A stretch of 8,061 bases of DNA from contig CAMWQY010000119.1 in assembly GCA_947176355.1 (NCBI GenBank), positions 1 to 8,061 on the forward strand, in the 5' to 3' direction. Positions 1 to 5,724 of the stretch are shown here, piece after piece; the stretch's first letter is position 1; each line of letters opens with the position of its first letter. The notes below the pieces were generated by a model. The model had not been told where the DNA came from. It saw nothing but the letters and a program-made list of their open reading frames with translations, and did not search any database. The position numbers were made by a program, and so were the translations under genes. The DNA is from an uncultured Porphyromonadaceae bacterium. Lineage in GTDB: Bacteria; Bacteroidota; Bacteroidia; Bacteroidales; Muribaculaceae.

Positions 1-386
1 TTAAGGGCCTCCTTGTTGAGGGGGGCTGTCACCGTGCCGTCTACCTCATTTGCAAGAGCAAGGTCAATAGCCTTACGAATACTCAAGAAAGCTGCGTCAC
101 CACATTGGCTTTGCACCTCGCCGAATCTGAAAGAAGACAAATCGACACATTTCAAATCCAACACGTCGATGACTCCGTATTGAAACTTAGCATCCTCCAC
201 CTTGTCGACTGCATTGACTTCAAGGTCGAGACCAAGAAGACGTACGGCCTCTTTCATCACACCGGCATCACCGGTGACAATCGGGCGACATTTCCCGTAG
301 GTCTCCTTACGGCTGAGCGAGCGTACTACTATTTCAGGGCCTATTCCCGCAGGATCACCCATTGTTATGGCTAAAATCGGTTTCAT
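1..386 (-). CDS. pdxA: PdxA-family NAD-dependent 4-phospho-acid dehydrogenase (PdxA2-like), 3' end off window
   Basis: The minus strand is open from the ATG at 386-384 to the left edge, giving the first 128 residues of a protein of roughly 330 in this family. Residues 1-18 hold the PdxA hallmark MGDPAGIGPE (9-18), and residues 119-128 end in TAPLNKEAL, the family segment just before the GHTE region, which lies outside the window together with the metal-binding histidines. Family members oxidise and decarboxylate 4-phosphorylated hydroxy acids: 4-hydroxythreonine-4-phosphate in vitamin B6 synthesis, or D-threonate/D-erythronate 4-phosphate in PdxA2 types. From memory, the B6 enzyme of Bacteroidetes usually begins with a GDINGxGYEV-type motif, so this form and its catabolic neighbours favour a PdxA2-like sugar-acid role (inference). 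It is the last visible gene of the operon, 17 bp after the alcohol dehydrogenase. A four-carbon-acid sugar kinase would be expected just beyond the edge if the PdxA2 reading is right. Family certain, substrate not. Confidence 0.9.
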   Translation of the reverse strand, partial: MKPILAITMGDPAGIGPEIVVRSLSRKETYGKCRPIVTGDAGVMKEAVRLLGLDLEVNAVDKVEDAKFQYGVIDVLDLKCVDLSSFRFGEVQSQCGDAAFLSIRKAIDLALANEVDGTVTAPLNKEAL

Positions 387-403
387 AAAAAGCAATTTTC
401 CGT

Positions 404-1549
404 TTAGAAGAGAGAATTATAAATATCTTTGGCATCTTGCAAAGTGACTTCGCGAGGATTATTCTTAAGCAGACGCTGCACTTCCATCGCTGCTTCAGCC
501 ATGTGATCGACGGCACTTTGCGGTATTCCTAATTCGGATAATTTTCTAGGTATGCCAACTGCGTCTGCAAGCGTAAAGATAAAGTCTACTCCATTGCGTG
601 CTGTCTCAAAGTCATCTTTACCTTCAGGAGCACCCAAAGCTATCGCCACTTCCGCATAACGCTTAGGATCGGCCTCGGCATTAAATTTCATTACCGACGG
701 GAGAAGGATTGCATTAGCCAATCCATGTGGAATATGAAATTCCCCTCCAAGAGGATAGCTCAGCGCATGCACGGCGGCTGTATTAACCGGACCAAGCACC
801 AGCCCACCATACAAAGAACCGAGAGCAAGAGCCTCGCGCGCCTCTTTATCATTGCCGTCTTTCACGGCTCTGAGCAGATTGGCAGCAATAAGCTTGATCC
901 CTTGAAGTGCATATATGTCGGCGGCAGGGTGCGCGTACTTGTTGGTATAAGCTTCCATGCAATGTATGAGCGCATCCATCCCGGTGTCTGCTGTCACCTT
1001 AGCAGGCACTGTCATGGTCAGTTCGGGATCGACATATGCAACATCAGCGAGCAGATAAGGGCTTACGATGCCTTTCTTGAGTTTGTCACGCTCATCGAGC
1101 AAAATAGCGTTGGGCGATACCTCGCTGCCAGTGCCTGCCGTTGTAGGCAGACATGCAAGCCAGAGGCCCTTTTCTCTAATGAATCCTTGCCCGAAACAAT
1201 CCTCGGCTTTTTGGTCACTGTCAACGAAGGCTGCCACGAGTTTAGCGACATCGAGCACTGAGCCTCCCCCGATTCCGACCACACTGTCAGCACGAAACTT
1301 ACGGGCGGCGGCCAAAATCGTCTCGAAGTCACGGAGCGTCGGTTCTCCAACTATATCCTGGTACACCTCTACAGCAACCCCTCCTTCAGCCAACTCTTTG
1401 ATTGCTGACTGAATTCGGGGAAACACGGAATGTGTAGTCAAGAGAAAAAGACGTTTATATCCAAGTTTCAAGAAGTCGTCCACAAATGTTTGGAGCGAAC
1501 CACAGCCGAAGACAATCTTCTGAGGCTGTAATAAAGTGATAGGACGCAT
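404..1549 (-). CDS. Iron-containing (group III) alcohol dehydrogenase
   Basis: A complete 381-residue protein, the normal length for Fe-dependent alcohol dehydrogenases such as lactaldehyde reductase FucO. The N-terminal nucleotide-binding half shows GIGGGSVLDVAK (92-103) and TTAGTGSEV (136-144). The helical C-terminal half carries the metal ligands by alignment with FucO: D192 and H196 in GMDALIHCMEAY, then H261 and H275 in HALSYPLGGEFHIPHG, with the same 14-residue spacing. The second histidine of the FucO motif (HPLG) is a tyrosine here (SYPLG), a variant I believe also occurs in other members. At the position of FucO Asp39, which excludes NADP, there is a threonine (LLTTHS), so NADP(H) use is possible (inference). 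It is cytosolic. In this operon it may interconvert a small aldehyde released by the upstream aldolase with its alcohol, or act on a sugar acid. It starts 12 bp after the symporter stop, without a clear Shine-Dalgarno. Family call is strong; substrate unknown. Confidence 0.93.
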   Translation of the reverse strand: MRPITLLQPQKIVFGCGSLQTFVDDFLKLGYKRLFLLTTHSVFPRIQSAIKELAEGGVAVEVYQDIVGEPTLRDFETILAAARKFRADSVVGIGGGSVLDVAKLVAAFVDSDQKAEDCFGQGFIREKGLWLACLPTTAGTGSEVSPNAILLDERDKLKKGIVSPYLLADVAYVDPELTMTVPAKVTADTGMDALIHCMEAYTNKYAHPAADIYALQGIKLIAANLLRAVKDGNDKEAREALALGSLYGGLVLGPVNTAAVHALSYPLGGEFHIPHGLANAILLPSVMKFNAEADPKRYAEVAIALGAPEGKDDFETARNGVDFIFTLADAVGIPRKLSELGIPQSAVDHMAEAAMEVQRLLKNNPREVTLQDAKDIYNSLF

Positions 1550-1561
1550 TGTCTGATTTAT

Positions 1562-3184
1562 TTAGAAAGAAGGTGATACATCTATATCGTCATTCTCATC
1601 CACGCCATCAGCCAGAGCTTGCTTCTTCGCCTTTCTCTCCTCAAGATAGCCGTGGATAGTCAGTTCCTTAGCAGCCAAAGGCGCCGCAAAGAAATAGCTG
1701 GCGAAGTAGCCAACGACGAGCACTATAATGTGGCTATATACTCCAAGCATATATTTGTGGTGTGAGAAGTTCCATGATCCAAGGTCAAGCAGTGTTTCTT
1801 TCACTCCGGTCCCGTGGATATCGACTTTGGTAGAAGTCAACACAGCATAAGCCGTGAAGAGTACTGCTGCACAAATACCAACTGTGAGCCCTTGCTTATT
1901 GGCTCTGCGACTCAACAGGCCAAGAAGGAATATGCCGACGATTCCGGCAGAAAAAATTGCATATAGGGCGAAGAGCGCACCGAGGATTCCCTCGCCTCCC
2001 CAATAGATATAGAGCAATGCCACGCCTACAGCTCCAATGCCCGAGAGCACTACCATAATGCGGCCAAAGCGTAGTTTTTGGCCATCCGTGACATTCTTCT
2101 TGAACCTCACGTAATAGTCTTGCACAGCTATAGCCGACAGACAGTTTAGGTCAGTGTCGAGGCTGGAAATTGCGGCAGCCGCCAGTGCGGCTATTATTAG
2201 GCCGCGGATGCCAACCGGAAGCTCATGGCTTATGAAGTAGGGGAACACCTCATCTGCTTTTATACCTTCGGGCAATATGGGTGCGCCATGAGAATGATAG
2301 TAAGCAAACAAGCATGTGCCTATAAACATGAAGAGAGCCCATATTGGCACACTCATCAACACACCGATATAAGCGGCTTTTTTTGCTTCTTTGTCGTTTT
2401 TTGCTGCCAGATATCGTTGCACGATTGTCTGGTCGGTGCCATATTTCTGAAGAGCGTAGAACACACCGTTCATTGCCATGACCACAAATGTAAGCTCAGT
2501 AAAGTCCCACAGATAAGGTCCGAAATCAATCTTGTTGTTCTCACCGGCTATGCGCATCACTTCCGTCGGACCACCCTCAGGGAGGAACAGCAGAAGCACG
2601 ACGCAGATGAGTCCACCTCCAATCAGCAGGAATCCTTGTGCGACATCCATCCAGACGATTGCCTCCATACCACCGAGTAGGGTCAGAACTATAATGACTA
2701 CACCGAGTATCAGAACAATGGCATACATATTGAAATCAAGGAAAGTGGCAAGTGCCAAGGAAACGAGATAGAACACCGTACCGGCTTTCGAGAAATGCCC
2801 CAAAGAGAAGGCTATCGAACTGTACATCCTCGCCAATATCCCGAACCTTCGTTCAAAATATTCGTAGGTAGAAAGTTTCACCACTTTACGGAAGAGCGGC
2901 ACTATGATTCCAATCAGGGCTATCAGCACAAGAGGCACCATCAAGCCCTGCACGAGTAGAATCCAATTGTCGGCGTAAGCGGCGCCCGGATAAGCAAGGA
3001 ATGTGACACTTGATATGAGCGTAGCGAATATTGACATACCTACAGCCCATGCCGGAATCTTGCCTCCGGCAGAAAAATATGTAGCTGTATCCTTCTGCCG
3101 GTGAGCAAAATAGACACCCACTCCCACGGCAGCCATTACTGACAGGATGACAATAGCATAGTCAATCCAATGTATATCATTCAT
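1562..3184 (-). CDS. SSS-family sodium:solute symporter
   Basis: A 540-residue, very hydrophobic inner-membrane protein with about 13 predicted transmembrane segments by eye, starting at residues 7-27 and ending near 483-502, then a charged cytosolic tail rich in Lys, Glu and Asp. Family features of the sodium/solute symporter (SLC5-like, LeuT fold) are visible: FSAGGKIPAWAVGMSIFAT (37-55) in TM1, LGGMEAIVWMDVAQG (170-184), KYGTDQTIVQRYLAAK (247-262), and AAAAISSLDTDLNCLSA (335-351). S340/S341 in the last motif align with the Na2-site serines of vSGLT and SiaT. The ATG overlaps the aldolase stop as ATGA (3184-3181), so the two are probably translationally coupled. This suggests it imports the substrate of that aldolase or its precursor, for example a uronate, aldonate or sialic-type acid. 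Such transporters carry sugars, sialic acid, amino acids and other anions, and the sequence alone does not decide which. Confidence 0.93.
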   Translation of the reverse strand: MNDIHWIDYAIVILSVMAAVGVGVYFAHRQKDTATYFSAGGKIPAWAVGMSIFATLISSVTFLAYPGAAYADNWILLVQGLMVPLVLIALIGIIVPLFRKVVKLSTYEYFERRFGILARMYSSIAFSLGHFSKAGTVFYLVSLALATFLDFNMYAIVLILGVVIIVLTLLGGMEAIVWMDVAQGFLLIGGGLICVVLLLFLPEGGPTEVMRIAGENNKIDFGPYLWDFTELTFVVMAMNGVFYALQKYGTDQTIVQRYLAAKNDKEAKKAAYIGVLMSVPIWALFMFIGTCLFAYYHSHGAPILPEGIKADEVFPYFISHELPVGIRGLIIAALAAAAISSLDTDLNCLSAIAVQDYYVRFKKNVTDGQKLRFGRIMVVLSGIGAVGVALLYIYWGGEGILGALFALYAIFSAGIVGIFLLGLLSRRANKQGLTVGICAAVLFTAYAVLTSTKVDIHGTGVKETLLDLGSWNFSHHKYMLGVYSHIIVLVVGYFASYFFAAPLAAKELTIHGYLEERKAKKQALADGVDENDDIDVSPSF

Positions 3185-4065
3185 AATTGACCCTTTATTT
3201 GAAGTTCTTCTTCAGCCGAAAGGCGAGTTAATGGCATCAGCATCCATGGCTCGCAGAGGCCCTTGGTCTGCATCATTACTTTCAGCGCACATAGCGACTG
3301 CCCGAGCGTGCGTCCTGCCTGATAGATTTTAGCTATCTCATTGGTAGAAGCCTGCAGACGCTCAGCCGTGGCCATGTCGCCACTGACTGCGGCCTCATAG
3401 AGGCTGCGGAAGTCAGACGGGATGTAATTGGCAGTGCTGGGCACTATGCCGTCGCCTCCTATGGAGAGAGAATAGGCCGACTGGGCTGCCCAACCACAGA
3501 AATAGGCAAAGTCCTCGCGAGTGCGAAATATCTCTATACATTGGCGCATGCGCTCTAAGTCGCGTTCAGAATCTTTCAGCCCGACTATATTGGGATGGTC
3601 GGCAAGACGACGCACTACCTCCACAGGAATCGACATATGGGTCGTAGCAAGGATATTATAGAGCATCAGCGGACCCACAATTCGGTCAGCAAGCTCCTTA
3701 TAATAATTATACATCTGCTCGTCGGTGAGTGCATAGTAGGATGGAAGAGTCGCAACAATCACGTCGGCTCCGGCTTTCATATATGCATCTGCCTGCTTGA
3801 GTTGGTCGCTGAAACAGTTTCCTGTCAGCCCGGCATAGATGAGAATCCTTCCTTTCGCAGCTTTGACGGCTGTCTGCACAAGCAGGAGCCCATCGGAGTC
3901 TGACACACTATTGCCCTCCCCGGTAGTACCCATCAGAAGAGGCGACACCTGATTCTGTGCAAAGAACTCTATGATACGAGCTACAGCATCCACATCAAGA
4001 TTCCCTTTCTCAGTGACCGGTGTGACCATTGGCACCACCACGCCACGATATCTACATTCTTTCAT
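3181..4065 (-). CDS. DapA/NAL-family class I pyruvate aldolase (probable 2-keto-3-deoxy acid aldolase)
   Basis: A complete 294-residue protein of normal length for the DHDPS/N-acetylneuraminate lyase TIM-barrel family. Visible active-site elements are GTTGEG (46-51) for pyruvate carboxylate binding, PSYY (108-111), Y136 in LYN, and the Schiff-base lysine K164 in GLKDSE. In true dihydrodipicolinate synthase the YN motif is followed by an Arg (E. coli R138) that binds aspartate semialdehyde; the equivalent residue here is T141 in YNILATT. This argues against lysine biosynthesis and for aldol cleavage of a 2-keto-3-deoxy sugar acid or similar compound to pyruvate plus an aldehyde. It is cytosolic and the first gene of the four-gene minus operon. 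A GGAG at 4079-4076 lies 10 nt before the ATG, one of the few recognisable Shine-Dalgarno sequences here and support for this start. Family certain; the physiological substrate (KDG, KDGal, L-threo isomer, sialic acid or other) is open. Confidence 0.92.
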   Translation of the reverse strand: MKECRYRGVVVPMVTPVTEKGNLDVDAVARIIEFFAQNQVSPLLMGTTGEGNSVSDSDGLLLVQTAVKAAKGRILIYAGLTGNCFSDQLKQADAYMKAGADVIVATLPSYYALTDEQMYNYYKELADRIVGPLMLYNILATTHMSIPVEVVRRLADHPNIVGLKDSERDLERMRQCIEIFRTREDFAYFCGWAAQSAYSLSIGGDGIVPSTANYIPSDFRSLYEAAVSGDMATAERLQASTNEIAKIYQAGRTLGQSLCALKVMMQTKGLCEPWMLMPLTRLSAEEELQIKGQL

Positions 4066-4088
4066 TTGATGATTTCTCCAATTTTCAT
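4062..4088 (-). other. 8-codon leader ORF overlapping the aldolase start (ATGA)
   Basis: On the minus strand an ATG at 4088-4086 opens an eight-residue frame, MKIGEIIK, whose TGA (4064-4062) overlaps the aldolase ATG in the same ATGA arrangement used at the aldolase/symporter junction. A TAA lies two codons before its ATG, so it is not an N-terminal extension of anything. Its codons include the GGAG that probably serves the aldolase. It could couple translation of the operon to a leader, but eight codons in an AT-rich leader can arise by chance and it has no clear ribosome site of its own. Low confidence that it is translated. Confidence 0.2.
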
Positions 4089-4101
4089 GAGTTAGATTTT
4101 A

Positions 4102-4136
4102 GACCCCATCTCATAAAATTTCAGAGCACTGGGATC
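4102..4136 (-). promoter_or_regulatory. Possible 5'-leader hairpin of the minus operon
   Basis: In the predicted minus-strand transcript, GAUCCC (4136-4131) can pair with GGGGUC (4107-4102) through six base pairs, one of them G-U, around a 23-nt loop. The 5' arm would begin within a few bases of the predicted transcription start, so the hairpin could cap the mRNA and protect it or affect translation. The stem is short and the loop long, and no known riboswitch core is recognisable. Weak candidate. Confidence 0.2.
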
Positions 4137-4143
4137 TTTATGG

Positions 4144-4175
4144 CAAAATTAATCATTTTTCATAAATAATACAAG
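4144..4175 (-). promoter_or_regulatory. Bacteroidetes-type promoter of the aldolase-symporter-ADH-pdxA operon
   Basis: Read on the minus strand, CTTG (4175-4172) is followed after 20 nt by TAATTTTG (4151-4144). The second box is a perfect match to the Bacteroidetes -7 consensus TAnnTTTG, and the first matches three of four bases of the -33 TTTG at the expected 19-21 nt spacing. Transcription would start near 4137, leaving a leader of about 70 nt before the aldolase ATG at 4065. No other good match was seen upstream of this operon. The call rests on the motif only. Confidence 0.6.
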
Positions 4176-4184
4176 GAACTTCCT

Positions 4185-4218
4185 AAAATCATAGATTTTT
4201 TTTCGTATTTTATAGATT
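4185..4218. promoter_or_regulatory. Candidate operator: palindrome and repeated ATAGATT boxes between divergent promoters
   Basis: AAAATC-ATA-GATTTT (4185-4199) is a perfect 6-bp inverted repeat with a 3-bp centre, and ATAGATT occurs at 4191-4197 and again at 4212-4218, exactly 21 bp or two helical turns apart on the same face. A further TAGATTTT lies at 4093-4100. The palindrome sits ten bases upstream of the -33 box of the minus promoter, and the second box reaches the -33 region of the plus promoter, so one regulator could control both directions. The region is very AT-rich, so chance repeats are possible, and no regulator gene is in the window. Confidence 0.35.
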
Positions 4219-4243
4219 GGTTGAATAAAAAATATTAATTTTG
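4217..4243 (+). promoter_or_regulatory. Candidate promoter of the GH28 gene pair
   Basis: TAATTTTG at 4236-4243 matches the Bacteroidetes -7 consensus TAnnTTTG exactly and lies 45 bp before the GH28 ATG at 4289, giving a predicted 5' leader of about 40 nt. The upstream box is weak: TTGG at 4217-4220 is the closest TTTG-like element, but only about 15-16 nt separate it from the -7 box instead of 19-21. A poor -33 box would fit a promoter that needs an activator. There is no purine-rich Shine-Dalgarno before 4289. Confidence 0.45.
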
Positions 4244-4288
4244 TAGAGCAGTGTTGTAATAATAACCTAAATACATATCAATCTAATC

Positions 4289-5680
4289 ATGAACTACATC
4301 AAAGTCATTATTCTTCTATTATTTTATCCGGTGCTGGCCCATGCTCAATGGAATGATGCCGAATACACCCGGATTGACCAGAGTATCAAGGCTCCTCATT
4401 TCGCCGACAGGCAGTTTTGCGCAGTCGATTATGGAGCATCTTCCCAAGCATCGGCGAGCGTCAATCAGAAAGCCATCAACAATGCTATTGCAGCTTGCAA
4501 CAAGTCGGGAGGTGGAAAAGTGATGGTCCCCAAAGGAACCTATCTGACCGGTCCGATCACTTTGCTGAGCGGAGTGAATCTGGTGGTGGAGAAAGACGCG
4601 ACATTACAATTTGTCTATGACTTTGATTTATTTCCCATTGTCCCTACTCGTTGGGAAGGTGCGGACTGCTATAACCTTCAGCCACTTATATATGCCTATA
4701 AAGCCACAGATGTGGCATTGACCGGAGAAGGAGTGATCGACGGAGGAGCGGGGAAAGACAATTGGTGGTCATGGTATCGCAAGCCATTTTTCAATGATCC
4801 TCTTAGAGCTGACCTACCGGCACTCGGGCGTGACTCTTTATTTAAAATGAACAGTGAGCTCGTAGATTGGGAAGAGCGTCATTTCGGGCGCAACGATGGT
4901 CTGCGTCCTCAGATGGTGAATTTCAATCAGTGTGACCGGGTATTAATCGAAGGGCTGACCTTTTTGCGGTCTCCTTTTTGGGTACTTCATCCCCTCTTGA
5001 GCAGCAATGTGATAGTGCGTGGAGTCACAGTCAACAACGACGGACCGAATGGAGATGGCTGTGACCCGGAATCTTGCAATGGCGTATTGATTGAAAATTG
5101 CTATTTCAATACAGGTGATGACTGCATTGCCATCAAAAGCGGACGAAACAATGACGGCAGACTCTGGGACAGACCGACGGAAAACATTATCATCCGAAAT
5201 TGCGAGATGCGCAATGGACACGGAGGCGTAGTATTAGGAAGTGAGATATCGGGAGGGTGCAGGAATTTGTATGCCGAGAATTGCAAGATGGATAGTCCTA
5301 CACTCGACAGGGTAATCCGCATAAAGACCAATTCTTGTCGCGGAGGCATAATAGAAAATATCAACGCAAGGAATATAAAAGTAGGTCAGTGTGCCGAGGC
5401 AGTGTTGAAGATTAATCTCGACTATAGTCCTGATGAGATATGTTGCAGAGGCTATTTGCCGACAGTACGCAATGTCAATATTGAGAATATATCATGCGGA
5501 AAGAGCCAATATGGCGTCATGATTATAGGTCTTGATACTTGCACCAACGTCAGCGACATCAATGTAATAGATTGCCAATTCAACAATGTTGCTGATGGAA
5601 ACTACATCATCGGAGGCACAAAAGATATTAATTTCAAGGACTTAAAGATAAACGGTCAAATTTGTTCGTCCCCCCGTTGA
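4289..5680 (+). CDS. Secreted GH28 family glycosidase (polygalacturonase/exo-galacturonidase type), first copy
   Basis: A complete 463-residue protein. Residues 1-19 are a signal peptide with a hydrophobic core and an AHA|Q cleavage site; there is no lipobox, so it is probably periplasmic. The rest is a right-handed beta-helix of glycoside hydrolase family 28, which hydrolyses galacturonide or rhamnogalacturonan linkages with inversion. All four family motifs are present: NND (249-251, catalytic D251) in a segment ending GDGCDPESC, GDD (276-278, D277/D278), HGG (311-313), and RIK (344-346). These fit the three catalytic Asp residues and the substrate-binding His, Arg and Lys. The extra segment at about 150-205 before the catalytic turns is typical of exo-acting members that close one end of the cleft (inference). 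It is divergently oriented to the sugar-acid operon and sits 44 bp upstream of a close paralogue, so co-transcription is likely. Pectic substrate likely; exact linkage unknown. Confidence 0.93.
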   Translation: MNYIKVIILLLFYPVLAHAQWNDAEYTRIDQSIKAPHFADRQFCAVDYGASSQASASVNQKAINNAIAACNKSGGGKVMVPKGTYLTGPITLLSGVNLVVEKDATLQFVYDFDLFPIVPTRWEGADCYNLQPLIYAYKATDVALTGEGVIDGGAGKDNWWSWYRKPFFNDPLRADLPALGRDSLFKMNSELVDWEERHFGRNDGLRPQMVNFNQCDRVLIEGLTFLRSPFWVLHPLLSSNVIVRGVTVNNDGPNGDGCDPESCNGVLIENCYFNTGDDCIAIKSGRNNDGRLWDRPTENIIIRNCEMRNGHGGVVLGSEISGGCRNLYAENCKMDSPTLDRVIRIKTNSCRGGIIENINARNIKVGQCAEAVLKINLDYSPDEICCRGYLPTVRNVNIENISCGKSQYGVMIIGLDTCTNVSDINVIDCQFNNVADGNYIIGGTKDINFKDLKINGQICSSPR

Positions 5681-5692
5681 TAGAAGTGACCT

Positions 5693-5715
5693 TTAAGTTG
5701 AGTTACGAAACTTAA
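5693..5715 (+). promoter_or_regulatory. Short AT-rich inverted repeat before the second GH28 start
   Basis: TTAAGTT (5693-5699) and AACTTAA (5709-5715) form a 7-bp perfect inverted repeat with a 9-nt loop, ending nine bases before the ATG at 5725. It lies in the 44-bp gap between the two GH28 genes. The stem is almost all A/T and weak, so it is a poor terminator; it could modulate translation or mark an RNA-processing site between the genes. No TAnnTTTG promoter box is seen in this gap, which supports one transcript. Confidence 0.2.
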
Positions 5716-5724
5716 GTAAAAAAT

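Noticed and set aside
105..374. 89-residue plus-strand open frame near the left edge
   Set aside because: It lies opposite the minus-strand PdxA-family gene, whose MGDPAGIGPE and TAPLNKEAL motifs are clear; the plus frame shows no recognisable domain.
725..1261. 178-residue plus-strand open frame
   Set aside because: It is antisense to the Fe-ADH gene, over its metal-binding and nucleotide-binding codons; the translation is Cys/His-rich with no domain, typical of a shadow frame.
2225..2680. 151-residue plus-strand open frame
   Set aside because: It is antisense to transmembrane codons of the SSS symporter; the translation has no family motif and no plausible start context.
3181..4065. Lysine-pathway dihydrodipicolinate synthase (dapA)
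   Set aside because: The Arg that binds aspartate semialdehyde is replaced by Thr, and the neighbours are transport and catabolic genes, not lysine genes.
4066..4288. A riboswitch or small RNA in the divergent intergenic region
   Set aside because: Only a short leader hairpin and AT-rich repeats are visible; no conserved riboswitch core or terminator-like structure was recognised.
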